Made by a program: the position numbers and the translations under genes. From Aphelocoma coerulescens (taxonomy: Eukaryota; Chordata; Aves; Passeriformes; Corvidae), in assembly GCF_041296385.1 (NCBI RefSeq), contig NC_091022.1, forward strand, positions 19,487,967 through 19,551,966: 64,000 nt of DNA, in the 5' to 3' direction. Of this stretch, positions 13,583-26,913 are shown one piece after another. A model generated the notes under the pieces. The model had not been told where the DNA came from, did not search any database, and saw only the letters and a program-made list of their open reading frames with translations. Numbering within the stretch: position 1 is the stretch's first letter; every line of letters starts with the position of its first letter.

Positions 13583-15415
13583 CTTACCAATACCCCTGCT
13601 TACCAGATACCAATATACATTCAAATCTTGCTTTCAAAGAATATTCCACCATGAGAATAAATTGCCTACATGCAGTGCAGTCTTCAGCCCTCAGTCTTAT
13701 TCAGTCACAAAAACACCTGTAGATGATGGAGATGCTTAGAAATTACAAAGACATATGTTAAATGTGATATAGTCCTTCTTCCTAATAATTGTGCTGAAAG
13801 TTTTGTAGCTTTGCAGTTTTTGTTTGGGTTTTTGTTGGTTTGTTTGGATTTCTTTAGGTCGGCCTCTTACTGAAAGACTGCCCAATGCTTATACTTTGTA
13901 CTCGCATGCACCTTCACACTAGATACCTTCACCAGAGGTACTTTTGCAAGACACCCATATTTATTCCTGTGGCCTTTTTTGGGGAATGTGCACTCAGTAA
14001 GTACTTCTGCCAGATTTTGTTATTTCTTGTACACCACTCTATTAATTTTAATTTTATTTTAATCCTCTGGCCACACTGTGAGACTTCACACACAGTCTTT
14101 TTTCAGTTCTGCAGAGACTTAAATTCTCTATTCCTACTTCTAGCAGGTCTCAGTTTATCCCAAATATTAAGTTAATAAGACATCATGTGTTTTCTGCTTA
14201 ACTCTATTTAACTTATATGATGGTTTTCTTTGCTATCTTTTTTTTGTAAATACCTGTGATTTTATAGCTTTCTTCCAAGGGCTTCATTTGTTAGTATCTG
14301 ATTCACAATATAGAAGATGCTTGTTAGTTTTGACCAGGCACAGAGGCAAGATATATATTTTAATATATTTATTTGAATAAACAGAATTCTGAAAAACAGA
14401 TTTTTTTCCAGTGCAAATACTTGTCTTCATAAATTCAGAATTTGCTTTCCATGAGAATTTGCAGATACATCTTTTAAATTCACAAACATCCATCTCCTAG
14501 ACTTGTTTGTTAGAATATTAAGAAGGTGATAAACAGAAAGAAGTTTTAAGCATACTAATTTAAAAGTATGAAATAATTTTGCAGAGACATTTCTTCATTA
14601 TTTGCTCAGTTCTAATTTGGACTCTTTGCCACCAAGACGAGAGCCAGACCCCTAACTCATTTTAAATAAATTACTGAACAAATGATAATGACTTTTGGTC
14701 ATTATCAGCATGGGCTTAAATTCATGCTGGTTTTCATCGGATGAAAGACTGTGTCACACTACGATTCCCTTGAGCCATCCAGTCCCTCAGCTATCAGCAG
14801 CACTTTAATTTTCTCTTAGAGACAGTATAATGTGAGCACTCAGCCTGGTTCTCTCAGAAAATGTGTAATTTTTCATACTTTCAAACACAGATGTTCTACC
14901 AAGTTTCATCCAGAGAGGCTAAATCTACATTTTAAAGCAAGGACACCCTAGATGTTACTTTTGAAATAACATACAACATGGTACAAAGAAATAAATGAAT
15001 ATAATTGTATAACAAAAGTTAAAAATCAGGCCCAGGAGACAAGAATAACAAAATAAAAGTGAAAAATTTGCCTTTAATTACAGTAGTGAAGCCTCTGAGA
15101 TTGTGAAAACATTCATATGTATAATCCTGATGCACACAGTCCTTAAAGGAGAATTTGCTAAACATCTCTTTCGAATATAATCTTGTGGATGAGAAAAAGT
15201 TTGTGGGTTTTTTATTCTCACAAATTATATAATATCATTCTAAGAAAATTCTTACTGGGATTGAATCTATTTTACCTGCAGAAATGACAACCAGGCCTTT
15301 AAAGAAAAGTATTTCACATGAAATACTTTGTTTTAAACCTCAATCTTAAATCTTTCTATTCACCTTTTTTTTTTCACAATCAGAACATAATATTTTTTCC
15401 TTTCCTAGATTTAGC

Positions 15416-15436
15416 TTATTATTATTATTATCATCA
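15416..15436. repeat. Short TTA/TCA trinucleotide repeat
   Basis: Several TTA units pass into TCA units ('ttattattattatcatcata'). This is a short simple repeat. Confidence 0.85.
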
Positions 15437-17585
15437 TACCAAAACCTTCAGAATTTGTGTTCCCAGTCTCCATCATAAAAATTTGAAAATTTCCTGCAGA
15501 TTTGTGAAGTTAATATTTTTGTGCATCTGGAGTCTGGCAGATAAAGAAATTCCAAGCTGTTTGTATGAGAGTTGCCAACAAAGCCAAGCCAGGGACACAT
15601 TCCCAGGGCCCATTTCCCATTGCCCTGCAACCTGTAGGGGCAAACAGCAGCTACAGCAGTCATAGACTGAGTAGCAATTTTTTTCCTGAAGAACAGAGAA
15701 ATTAAGTGAAATTTTAAGGGTCAAACATCAACTAAGAATTTTTGGGAGTCCTACTGCAGACTCAGAGGAACAGGCCTGCAGATAATGAACATGCCTACCT
15801 GCTTAGGGCATTGTGTTTAAACATCACTCTGTTTACTGATTGATGCAGACAGGGACTTAATGGGGAAGTTTGGCTCTTTAGGTTTGTGTTTAGTTTCCTC
15901 ACTATTCTACGTAGTGTCAATGTTAAACTTGTCACAACTCTTTGTAGATACATTTCTGAAATGTTGCCAGCATTTACAAAGACATTAATCTCCCCTTCCT
16001 CTCTGCATGAGTTTTCTTGAGAAAAACAGTTAACATATTTGCTCTTCTTTCAAGTAGATTTTATCGTGCCCTATATAGAAGTATCATGAGACATCAACAA
16101 AGGATATCTATATGCTATATAACAAACACATATCAGTTTAATATTGTGCTTGTGAACATCTGACACTTTAGAAGTAGCAGAACTGTGATTCAGTTTCTCA
16201 AAAGAAAGTGATACATGGTAGCAGGCCCTAATATATTCTTCTGTGCAGAAATACCTGCAGGCAAGGATAATACACGTATTCTCATGTAGGTACTGACATC
16301 TTTGCTCAGTGAGTTTGGTTTGCATGCTCTCCTTAGAAGCTGGGGAGTGCAGAGAAAGCTAAAGTTTGATGTAACCCAGAAAATCCAGTGGGCCTCTTGC
16401 TGCAACCTTTCATTTCTCCTACACATCTTCATGGCGCTCCGGACGCCACCTTCCCCAGAAACAGTGAGCATTTCTCTGGCCAAGCTGTTTGCCAGAACAT
16501 CCCCGGGTGTCTGATCCAAATCAGAGATTGGCCTGCGGACACCATTTTACAGCACATAAATAATGTTTAAAGACTTACCAAGCCTGTTCTGACTATTTCT
16601 CTTTAAGTACTGCATATGTAGACAATGCCTGATGGGATGTGTGGGAAGCAGCTGATGCTGTAAGATATTAAGATTGTTCAAAGCTAGAATCACAAGTTCC
16701 TCAGCTACTCTGGTCCTGCAACAGCCCTATGGCACCTTCTGTGGGTTTTTGGGGGGGGGTACGATGGGATAGAAGAATCTTAAAATTGAGAAAAATCTAG
16801 AGGTTAAAATTATAAAAGATGGGTGTCATGCCAGATGAACATGTGAAAAACATGCCAGGTTACTCGTTTCTTGCTTTGTATATAACTTTAGGTTTTGTAC
16901 TGACCTTGAATGAAGTCTGTCATTATGGACCAACCTATGTCTTATATCTTTTGAAAAATGAGGATGATGATGGAATGTAAAGCCTTCTTTTGTTTATAGC
17001 AATAATTATTTTCAGAACTCTTTTATTTGGGCTATGGGTAGAGGTAATAACTGAGGGGAAAAAAATATTGGCACATTCAATCAGACAAAGTATCATAATT
17101 TTTCTTACTGAACTTAAACTGGGAAATAAAAGAGTTCAAACATCTTTAGTATGATAACTACCCCAAAGTCAGTGCTGTAACTTGATTTGCTTCATCAAGA
17201 TAGTATCCTGCATCTATCATATTTTCCTGTTTACCTGTGAAATCAGATAGAAAGGGTAGGCTGCTAATTAAAAAAAAAACCCAAACAAATTGTGGCTTTT
17301 AAAGCAACTTTAAGGAAATGAAAATTGGAAATATGTTATGGATTGATCTTTCTTTGTAGAAGCACCATCATTTTCAGTTTTAACTTCAGATTTTTCAGTT
17401 GCTTTCTACAATGTAAAAAAATTGTGGGTTTGTGATTACTTCAGTGTTTCCTTCAAAGTTAAAACTATTGAGTTAGACGATGTATGTCATATATAGGAAG
17501 AAAGATTATCTTTTCTTTAGTATCTATTTGTTTTATCATTACCATTCTTTCCTTGTCTGGAAGTGCGGAAAATTCTAGGGTTTGT

Positions 17586-17650
17586 TTTTTTTTTTTTTTT
17601 TTTTTTTTTTTTGGTTGTTTGTTTTGTTTTGTTTTGGTTTGGTTTTTTTT
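17586..17650. repeat. Long poly-T tract with GTTT/GGTTT tail
   Basis: About 27 consecutive T bases (17586-17612) are followed by 'ggttgtttgttttgttttgt' and 'tttggtttggttttttttt'. This may be a degenerated poly-A tail read on the opposite strand or simple-repeat growth. I see no retrogene body next to it. A minus-strand open frame through it encodes poly-lysine and is an artefact. Confidence 0.95.
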
Positions 17651-19780
17651 TGAGTAAATGCCATTATTTAAATGCATAAATTTGCTTAAGCCTCAATGGG
17701 TTACTCTGACTTGTACAGAGTAAAGGCTATTACTTTTCCAGTTGCAAGCAATAATGATACTGCAAAGATATTCCATTGGAGAAAATATTTAAATAAACTC
17801 TCTTCATCCAAAAATGAGATGCAGCATATTTACATTTTTATTTGATGAAGCCTGTTCCTGCAATCTTTGTTCTTAATTTGGTCTCAAAAGAATTAGTAGT
17901 AAGAGGAAAAATAGTCTGTAAATATGTATGAAATCAAATTTAGAGGGTAGGCTAAAAGGTATTGACTGCCAGCAGTGCTAAACAGCAGGAGGCAAAATTT
18001 CCTCCATAGTTTTCTTCTTGGCTGGAAACACATTGCCTTCCATCTAGATTATTTAATCCTCAAAATGCACATCAAAGCTTCTCATCGGGTGGTGTATATC
18101 TTTACCAGCAGTTGAATGTCAAAGATCTAGCTTAAAGATTTTTGAAAAATGTAAAACATAATAGATCCCAGATAATAACACAGCAGTTCCTCTACTATCC
18201 CTTCCAGCAAAGGAGTGGTATTGCAGGTTGTGGCTATTCCTTGTGGCAAAAGGAAGAGCAAATTTCCTACATGAGAATTTGTGACATCCCTCCAACAGAC
18301 AGAAATGAAATGAACGAGTCATGTTACTGGACTAATATTAGCTTGTTAACAATTCCCTTCTCTGTTTACACTTGTGGCTTGCCAGAACAATGGGCTGTGA
18401 GTTATCTCACTCCTCCAGCCCAATTAGACAGTGGAAAAATGGATGCAAAATGCGTATGAAACATTTTCTGCTTGTATATTCTTAACAGGATGCAGGCTTC
18501 TACACGGTCCCTCTTAATTCAGTCTTTGGCAAGAGCTTATTCCTTGTAAGGATTGCATCAATTCTCATGAATGATTATCTCCTTCTTAGGGAGTATCTTA
18601 AAAACCATTTTAACAATTTTGGTTTCTATGTCTGAGCTTGAATTTTTCTCTGACATGAGTACGTAAAATATCCAGGCATTTTTAAGGAGCCCCACAAGGA
18701 GATTTTACAGGAATGTGGTAGCTGAAGAGTGTTTTGCATTTTAGTGGTATCCCTGCCCCAGGAGCAGGGCTTACCCCATAACAGTTGCTGAAAGGGGAAG
18801 ACATAAAAAAAACTTGAGGAATAATAATAAAAAAAAGCCTCTTTTTCTGCAATGAAGATTCCTGTTCTTCCCTTCCTTACTATTTGTTTATATACCAGTG
18901 ATACAATATTTCCTATAGATGGCTCAGCTGTGACACAGAAATAAGGCTGATTACTCAGGGATTTCATTACGTGTCTAAGACAGACTTACTTTTTAAATCC
19001 TGCGTAGTCTTGTTCCCATCTCTATCCATGACCTTCCCTTTCTTTTTTTTGAGTTATCCTCTCCTTGTAGTAGTGTTTCCTTTCAAGCAATCTTATGTCT
19101 GGTGGCGACAAAGCTCTCTCTGTTTCTGCTACCTGTGGATGACTGAAGTGGCAGCATTGCAGAGGCTGCCTGGCCCTACTGGGGCTAAGTGCTGGAGGCA
19201 GCCTTGGGAATCTGGGCCCAACAGGTATAATATTGTCAAGGTGTGCCTTTGCTTCTGCCTTTGCTTCTCACTTGGTAGGCAAATGAGTCAGCATTTGCTC
19301 TACTTTCAGAGTACAGAGTAGTCAAACATCATCCTCAATACACAACCTTTGACTTAAGTGTGAGAGATGCTCATTAAAGTCAAAGAATGATTTACTACAA
19401 TACATGGCCTTTCACTGCTAGCTGAAAACTGATCTTAGGAGATACAAAGCCACAAGTTCTCTTTAGGTGACTGGCGGGTTTAAGGTCTCATTGTGTCTTA
19501 AGAGGTGCTCAGTTCTACTTGGGCTCAGACTATAATAGGGATTTACTATACTGTTAAGTAAGTTTACAAAATCAACAGCAGTGCCCAATGAACTAAACAG
19601 TCATCAAATAGTAATCCAGCTTGAAAGTAATCCTATGCTAATTATTTACAGTAAAAAGAAGCTAGAACATCAAATAAATGCATCACAGTAGACATTATGT
19701 AATTAACTAAAGATGTATTGCATCCAAGCAATGAGAAACGTGAATTTATCACCTTGAAACATAACATTACCTTTTTAAAA

Positions 19781-19822
19781 AAAATGTTCATTTAAATATT
19801 TAAAATGTTCTTTTAAATATTT
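19781..19822. repeat. 21-bp tandem duplication
   Basis: Two adjacent copies of a 21-base unit beginning 'aaaatgttc' and ending 'ttaaatattt' occupy 19781-19801 and 19802-19822. They differ at one base (A versus T at the tenth position). This indicates a fairly recent local duplication in AT-rich DNA. Confidence 0.9.
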
Positions 19823-22800
19823 TTGGTGGTTTCAATTTTTTTTTATAATTATTATTTGTTGCTCATTGGGCTCAAGTGTAACTGACTGTAAATATAATGC
19901 TTCTTATATTCATAATCTCTATTTCTTTATATAGTGTGATTGCTTAGTCATAAAACAGATTTGTTTAGAAAAGCCCTTTTTTATGCTGTTCACTAACTTC
20001 TATCACTAAATGCAGAATAAATATAGAGCTTGTAGAAGTTTTTAGAAGACTTTTACTTGTGAAAAAAAAAAATTGCAAAATTAAAAGCCTTTAAACACAG
20101 TAGAAAGGAAGGGGATTTTCCACTAGACGACAAATTGATGTTGATTTTTATGGGAAAATACAGCCTCTGAATCTTTTTTCTGGCATCCTCTGTGAACAGA
20201 TTTTATAACAATTCTGTATGTTCTGAAGACAGAAACTCTATGCCAGGGCCTGGTCATCTCTGGTCAGCTAAGTAGTTTGTCTGGAGAATTTTCAACTATA
20301 AAAGCATCAGTAACTCATCAGAATACTTGTTGGGCTTTTCTGAAAAAGAAGCAATTTTCTGTCAAGAAAAATCTGGAGTTTTCCTTGACTTCTCCTAGGA
20401 ACATGTAATCCAGTTCCTGTAGGCCAATTCCCAAAACCTTCTGGGCCAAACAAATACACTGTTCCTCTAGACTCTGGCTATTTGTTGCACGGAGCAGCAC
20501 GACTTTGCCTGGTTCTCCCCGTGTGTGGAGCCAAATGAGTGACATCCATTAATGAAGCACATACTGAGTCTCAGACAGACATCTCACTGAGGGTGACAAA
20601 AAGAAATTTCTAAAATGAAAGTTCCCAAATGGTGTTCCTTATTTGAAATGTAGCTTTTTAAGTCATTAAATGCCAATAGGTTGTTGACCCATACAGAGAG
20701 GTGAAGAATAACACCTAGATACCTGGTAGATCCTAACTGTGCATATAAACAAACAATCCAGTTGCTTAAGGGTTATAGAAATTTAAATGCAAATGGCACT
20801 TGGTAATAATACCCTAGAGAGTAACGTTGTAGTCAATTTCTGGATGATTCAGCACTGTAAACTTAGTTTTTGCTGCTGGTTTCCTTAGAAACTGGAACAA
20901 GATATTGTTCAGCACACAAAATAATATCCTGTTTCAGTGACTGAGGATCTTGAACTAAAAAGTAATTGATTTTGCTTGAGACACTGAATTGTCATGTGCT
21001 CTTCTAGGAAATATTATGGCACAACATGTCTATATGTTGAAGTTGCTTCAAATCTTCTATTTTAGTTCTAGTGACCTCACTGTTTAAGTACTGAAAGTAT
21101 CGAAAAATTAGCTTTTAAATCATTCAAGAGGTCAGTTCACTCACTGCACTTGTGAGTTTTAAATACTTTACTAATAATCTAATCATTCCCCAAGCATTAC
21201 CACTATTCTACTTCTTGTCAAGAAATAAATCTTCATGGGTACCTTGGTCATGAATTGATGCATTTAATGTATTTAGCAAGTAAATGTGTATAAAGTACAT
21301 CATAGATTAATGGTAATCCTTTTTGGGATATGGACTAAATACAGATTAAGAGCTACAGAAAACTGCAAATAGTTATACCTACGGGGAGGCTAAGGTTGTT
21401 TCAAGCTATTGTTCATGAAGTTGCAGTGTACCTGAATGAAGCACTTCTTAAGACTGTATTACAAGTGAACACTGTTGCTTTCATTTCTGCATGTATTTGA
21501 CTGGATAAGTGTATATATAAGAATGCTTAAAACGGGTCCAAATTTGAATGCACAAATCAAATGGGCATTGGTTTGTATCTACATGATCTAAATGTGATGA
21601 TGTGTAATAGGGTAATGTGAGTAATGGTTTCATTTGATGCTTTTAAAAACAAAGTTCCCTCTTGGTTGGACAATATAGAAAGAGAACAAAGATTAAGGAA
21701 GAGAGAAAAACTAATAAATTCATATGAATGTCATTTTTGTATCTCACTTATTTTTTTTTTCTGTTTTATTTAGGAAAAGACTAGTATTTTCAGTTGAGGT
21801 GCTCTAGATTTTGACTTCTAAGTGAAACTAGATTTTAAAAGGTGTAAATACTCACTTTCTGAAAATTCAGTCCATGGTAGCCTAGTCTGAGCACCCAGAA
21901 AATAAGTTGAGGGTTTCCAGAAATAATGCTCTGGTTTATAAAACTTTTTAAATGGAATAACAGTTGCTCTTCCTCCCAGGTCATGTTTTAAAATATGTTT
22001 TAATAATACTCTCTGCATTCATTCTATAATTTTACAAATCTTATCAGAGGTATTGCCAGTGAGCATGCACTGCTTCCTAGTCAAATTTCTAAAGAGCTAC
22101 TTGTTAAAAGTGTTTTTATTTTTTTTATGTTCTCAAAATATGTGATGCATTTTTGTTTAGTCTATTCTCTGTAAAACAAATACAAGACAGTTATTCTTGG
22201 CAAAATGAAATTGCATGCTTCATATAAACCTTTTTATCACTGTGGTTTAGTGGAAATCATTATTTCATGGATCTTAAACACAGATGAAAGATTATTCACA
22301 ATTACCTCTGCAAAAAAAAAGGATTTTATAAAAGGCACTTCCCCAAATTTTCTTTTAATATATTACAATTTACCCTTTGTTTATGTGAGCACTTTCTCAT
22401 GTCAGCTTGGGATGTGTATCTTTCCCCTCTCTCCCTCCACATATATGTGACTTTTATCCAAAAAATATTCTCTTTCTAATCCCAAATGCTCCCTACACCC
22501 AGAAGTTCATTGTCTAACAGTTTTCTTACAAGGATATTGCAGAAGAATCAATAACCTACAAATTCACTATTATACATTCAGATGCTGTTCAGGTATTAAT
22601 GTTATGGCAAAGAAAAGTTGGAGCATTCATGAATTTAAATATTTTTCATATAAACTATGTAAATATAATGATTAACAATCAGCTACATTCACTATTCAAG
22701 ACATGCAATGTAGCATTTTCCTAATTACACTTACCACTGTGGGAGGATATGACTGCAGAGAAAGATTAAACTATTTGTATTTATTCAGTGTTGCTTTATA

Positions 22801-23582
22801 GCATTAACCAGGAAACTCGCTTTTGCAGTATTGAATGTAAGAATCCTGAAAATTCTTCAGAATAACCTGAAGAATTTGATTAAGGTGGCAGCAGCCTGCA
22901 CCAGGCTTGGGTAGGGATAGCAGGCTCAACTCATTCTGCATCAGCAGTCATTTTAGCTACCTCTCATCTGTAATTTCACTGCTGATAGTGTGATTTAAAA
23001 CACAGGCAAAATTACTGCTTAATACTATGGCTTTATCTAAAACTCTTCAAGTAAACCAACCAAACAACTGAACAAAAAATCCCACCTGGTAGACAGGCTT
23101 CTGTTTTCACTTGTTTATGTTTTATTAAAATAAACATGTAGTTTGCAAGCAATGAAACTAATGAAACCTGGTGTGCTGTAGTTCTGTGTCTAGTGATGGG
23201 ATTCTGTAAAGACTTGCAGGGCACAACTCAAACTGAAGATTTCCCTGAAATTAGGGCATGTGTAATGTCCTTTTTGTCCCATGTAATCTCTGGTGCCTAT
23301 GGAAAGATGAGCTCATATTTCAGTCTTTCCCAGAGCAGATGTCCTAATTGTTTTTTTTTTTCCAATTTCTTTTAATATCAGTCTATTCATACAATCTTTA
23401 AAGAACTTTAGTATCTATATAGCTACATCAGATATTGATATGCATCAGATATGTGAAAATAGGAAAAAATCTGACAATTTACTGGGGACAGGAAAAATAT
23501 GTAAATGGAGGCGCATTCCTTTACTCTGCATGTGTATTCTGGTCAACATCAAAAGCAGAGTTGCCAGCCAGTACAGCTTCCA

Positions 23583-24056
23583 GGTCTGGGTTCTTCAGGA
23601 AAGCAAGGGCAGTGACCTGTTGGATCAGGTCCTGAGGAGAGCCACAAAGGTGATTAAAGGGATGCAGCACCTCTCCTATGAGGCTGAGAGATGGGGTTAT
23701 TCAGCCTGGAGAAGAGAAGGCTCCAGGGAGACCTTACTGTGGCATTTCAGTACTTGAAGGGGGCCTATGAGAAAGATGGGAGGGCCTCTTGTGGATAGGG
23801 GATAATGGTTTAAACTAAAAGAGTGTCAATTTAGATTAGATATAAGGATGAAGTTTTTTACAATGAGAGTGGTAAAACATTGGAACTGGTTGCCAGGAAA
23901 GGCAGTGGATACCACATCTCTGGAAACATTCAAGGTCAGGTTGGACAGGGCTCTGGGGGCAACTGAACTTGTTGAATATATCCCTGCTTAGGGTAGGGGG
24001 TTGGACTGGATGACCTTTGAGTGTCCCTTCCAACCCAAAGTGTGCTATAGACCTAA
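23583..24056 (+). mobile_element. CR1 LINE 3' fragment, 5'-truncated
   Basis: This is a second CR1 tail, of a different subfamily type from the copy at 13 kb. Consensus landmarks in order are 'cctgaggagagccacaaagg' near 23631, 'cacctctcctatgaggctga' near 23669, 'cagcctggagaagagaaggc' near 23702, 'tttagattagatataaggat' near 23829, 'ggaactggttgccagg' near 23881, 'gggttggactggatgacctt' near 23998, and 'gtcccttccaacccaaagtg' near 24023. It ends around 'tgctatag' (24043-24050), where the family usually has a short 8-bp terminal repeat. Several indels and substitutions separate it from the consensus, so it is an old insertion. It carries no intact ORF. The start at 23583 is where consensus similarity becomes visible. 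Confidence 0.93.
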
Positions 24057-24656
24057 GTCTGTTACACTCCAATAGCTCTTTGTAGGGCTTTGTAGCTCCC
24101 AGCAGTGCTGGAATTGGGATTGTCCCTCTGATTTTATTTTAATTGCCACAAAGGTACTGGAGTTGAGTGGAAAATTTATGATGTCTAATGGGGCTGTAAT
24201 TGCTGCCAGCTCATTCTGAGGGTTGCTTCACCTTGTCATCCCTGGTGTTCTGTACTCTGATGTCAAAGTATCAGTCTGGCCCTGTTTGTCTCCCATGCTG
24301 TTCACAGTAAAGCTTTGAGAAATCTGGTGATTCATTATTGTCTTGAGAAACTTAGTGAGACCATTTTATTAGTTTCTGTAACAGACTTATATGTTTCAGT
24401 TTTTCAAAAAATAGATGTTGAAATTTGGGTGTAATTGAGTAATGGTTTACCTTCACATGGAAAACAATGTGTGGTTTATGCTTATGGTATAAAGAAGGGC
24501 AGCAGATCCTGCAGTGTATTACTTCATTAATTTGTAGTATATATGCACAAATTAGCAAGGATGTTTTAGTTCAAATATCCTGATGAACTGTAGTGTAGTC
24601 AGACTGTGTTAAAATAATTCCAAAATTAACGTTTGACGATGTTGACACTTTGGTGA

Positions 24657-24680
24657 TGCTGTGATGTTTACATCACAGCA
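24657..24680. repeat. Near-perfect 24-bp palindrome
   Basis: The arms 'tgctgtgatgt' (24657-24667) and 'acatcacagca' (24670-24680) are exact reverse complements, separated by two T bases. Eleven paired bases with mixed composition is longer than expected by chance in 64 kb. It could fold as a hairpin or be a symmetric protein-binding site. No gene is recognised near it. Confidence 0.9.
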
Positions 24681-26618
24681 AACATGCCTTTAATCAACTG
24701 AGTGCAGTGCTTTGAGAATATTACATTCAGTAGGTGGCTTTAGAGGCTAAAGAGTGAGCCCTGGGAGTGAGCCCCAAAACTGTTTTTTTTTTTGTTATCT
24801 GACCACACTGAAGTTGTGAGTGTGAGGAGATGATTCTAGTAGAACTTGGTAAGAATAGCTGTTTGACTTAATAGTGAAGACAAACAAATATTTTTCTAGT
24901 TGTTTATTCTGTTTCCCGATATTTACTATTTATAGAAACACATTTTATGTAAAAGCTGAAAACAGCTTGTATATTTCTTTCTAGAAAGGCCTTTAATAAC
25001 TGTGTTTGACTACCTGGGCCTTACTCAGCAGTCAAACATAGATTCAAGTGGGAGAAAATAAATGTGGTAGAAAGAGAAGATGGGGGAAAATTGAGTGGGT
25101 TAAGTATTTCGACCTGCCTATCTTCTGAAGTTCCACTTTTTCTGTTTAAGAGGAAGTAGTTGGTTGGTTCCTTCTTTTTAAAATTTTTAGAGCTTTTTAA
25201 AATTCTGCTAAAAAAGCTGCTAGTACCACATTCTGCTTTATTTGTTTGGAGTTTGGCTTTATTCTAAAAGCAGCCTCAGTGTTTTTAGCACCACAAATGC
25301 AACAAATGGATTCTCAGATATGTTAGTACAAAAATAAAGAAGAAAGGAAAACAAAGCCAGAACAAGAATGCTACTTGGAAATTATATAAAAACAATATAG
25401 GAAGACCATCAAAGTGCTTAAGAGTCTACAGAAATAAAGAAGGCAAAGTATTATGTTTGCAAAGTTTGGCATATTGCTCCCTAGGAAAAGGACCAAATTT
25501 GCAATCATTGCATGCAGAACAGATTTCTGCATATTTGAACATTACTGTCCCCTTGTGATTTACAGTCTTACTCTTTCATCTTTTCTTGCATTTAGAGAGT
25601 AAGTTGTTTGAACTGTAGACTTTCTAAATTTAAAATATCAGAGTCCTTTTGAAAACCTGTGTGTAGTCAGATTTTCATGCAATTCCTAAATGCTGAATAG
25701 AAGTGTTGTTTATCTGATCCTACCTGGCATCTTATTCTCTAAATGAGGCCCCATCAGAGGGTTGCAAAACCTGACGAAAATGCTTCTACATCACTGTGAA
25801 GATCAGCTCCTGTCTGGTATTCATGTATCTGATGTGATTTTTGGCCCTGGATGATCTTGTACTCTTACTATTCAGAAATTCATGTTCCGTCCAGTTACTC
25901 TTTTGCTTGTAATTTATAGGTAGGTAAAACCTTAAACCTAAAGAGTGGTCTGAAAATTTAATGGAGTGTCTAAATGGATACAAATTTAATGACTCTCTAC
26001 ATGAAAATTTTTAGCAGTGTACATAATTGAAAAGAATAATGTACTTACAGCTTCAGATGTTACAAAATATAGGCTGCTTGTAACAGCCCAACTTGTATTT
26101 CCCCTGTTTCTCCATTCCCTGCACTAGCAAGTGTTGCAGATCTCAGCAGGTGCTGGCATGGAAATTTTTAATTATAAGATTGGTTCTAGTCAGATGCTCT
26201 ATATTGCAAGATGATGTGGAAAAGGGAGAGTTATATGTGAAACTATATTGCATTGAAAATAAAGGGAGTTAGGAATAGCTGCTGAAAGAAGAATCCTGGT
26301 AATGAGAAAAGTATTAAACTGTGATAGTAGTATAGGATAATGTCATTTTCTGGGATGGTGGAATTTATTGTTGTGATTCACAGGTTTCTACTCATGATAA
26401 ATGGGGGCAGGGAATCCTCAAAAGGCTTGTGTGTGTCTTTCCTGGAGATGATTTTAGAAACGAATTATACTGCATCACCTGGATTTGGCAAATAATCTAA
26501 TGTTGTTTTTAAAAGTGAGTCACAGTAGACCCTGTGCTTCCGTATAGAATTGTGTATTAAAAATGTTATGAGGTTTCTTTCATTTAGCTTTGTTTGTTTG
26601 TTTTTTAAACTGGGGCAT

Positions 26619-26890
26619 TGTACTAGTTTGAAAACAAACCAGTGGGAGTCAGAATTATAATTTAATAGGAAAGTTAAAATAAATGCAATGGTACAAGAAC
26701 ACTGACAGAGTCAGGATACAGCCTGACACCCTGTTAGTCAGGTTGGTGGTAGCAGTCCAGATGAAGGGGTCCTGTTGAAGCGGTGATCCTGTAGAAGAGT
26801 CTGGTCTTCACCTGAAGGTCCAGTGGTAGCTCTTGTCTTCTGGGAATCCAGAGTCCTAAATTGGACTGTGGAGAAGAGGGATGGGGGAAT
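26619..26890. mobile_element. Probable endogenous-retrovirus LTR fragment (songbird type)
   Basis: This looks like one end of a solo long terminal repeat. It opens with TG ('tgtactagtttgaaaacaaa' from 26619) and continues through 'ccagtgggagtcagaattat', 'aatggtacaagaacactgac' near 26689, 'agagtcaggatacagcctga' near 26707, 'cctgttagtcaggttggtgg' near 26731, and 'gaaggtccagtggtagctct' near 26814. I recall this chain of motifs from LTRs scattered through passerine genomes. No gag, pol or env sequence is nearby. Similarity fades before the poly-T run at 26895-26913. I could not find a matching CA end with a target-site duplication, so the 3' part is probably lost or too diverged. The orientation cannot be fixed from the termini alone. 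Confidence 0.6.
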
Positions 26891-26894
26891 TATC

Positions 26895-26913
26895 TTTTTT
26901 TTTTTTTTTTTTT
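26895..26913. repeat. Poly-T tract beside the LTR fragment
   Basis: Nineteen T bases lie between 'gggggaattatc' and 'ctctccttgaat', just after the recognisable part of the LTR at 26619. The tract may mark where LTR similarity is lost. Confidence 0.93.

Larger units (their letters stand above)
13583..23582. other. Unique AT-rich sequence with simple repeats, no gene supported
   Basis: Apart from the poly-T tract at 17586, the trinucleotide run at 15416 and the duplication at 19781, nothing stands out. A nine-base G run lies at 16751-16759. A small CpG cluster is at 16434-16540 ('catggcgctccggacgccac', 'ccccgggtg', 'ctgcggac'). 19090-19215 is slightly GC-richer and ends in a donor-like 'ccaacag|gtataa', but no protein is recognisable. 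Confidence 0.6.

Noticed and set aside
17465..17677. Lysine-rich minus-strand open frame
   Set aside because: It is the poly-T tract at 17586 read on the other strand.
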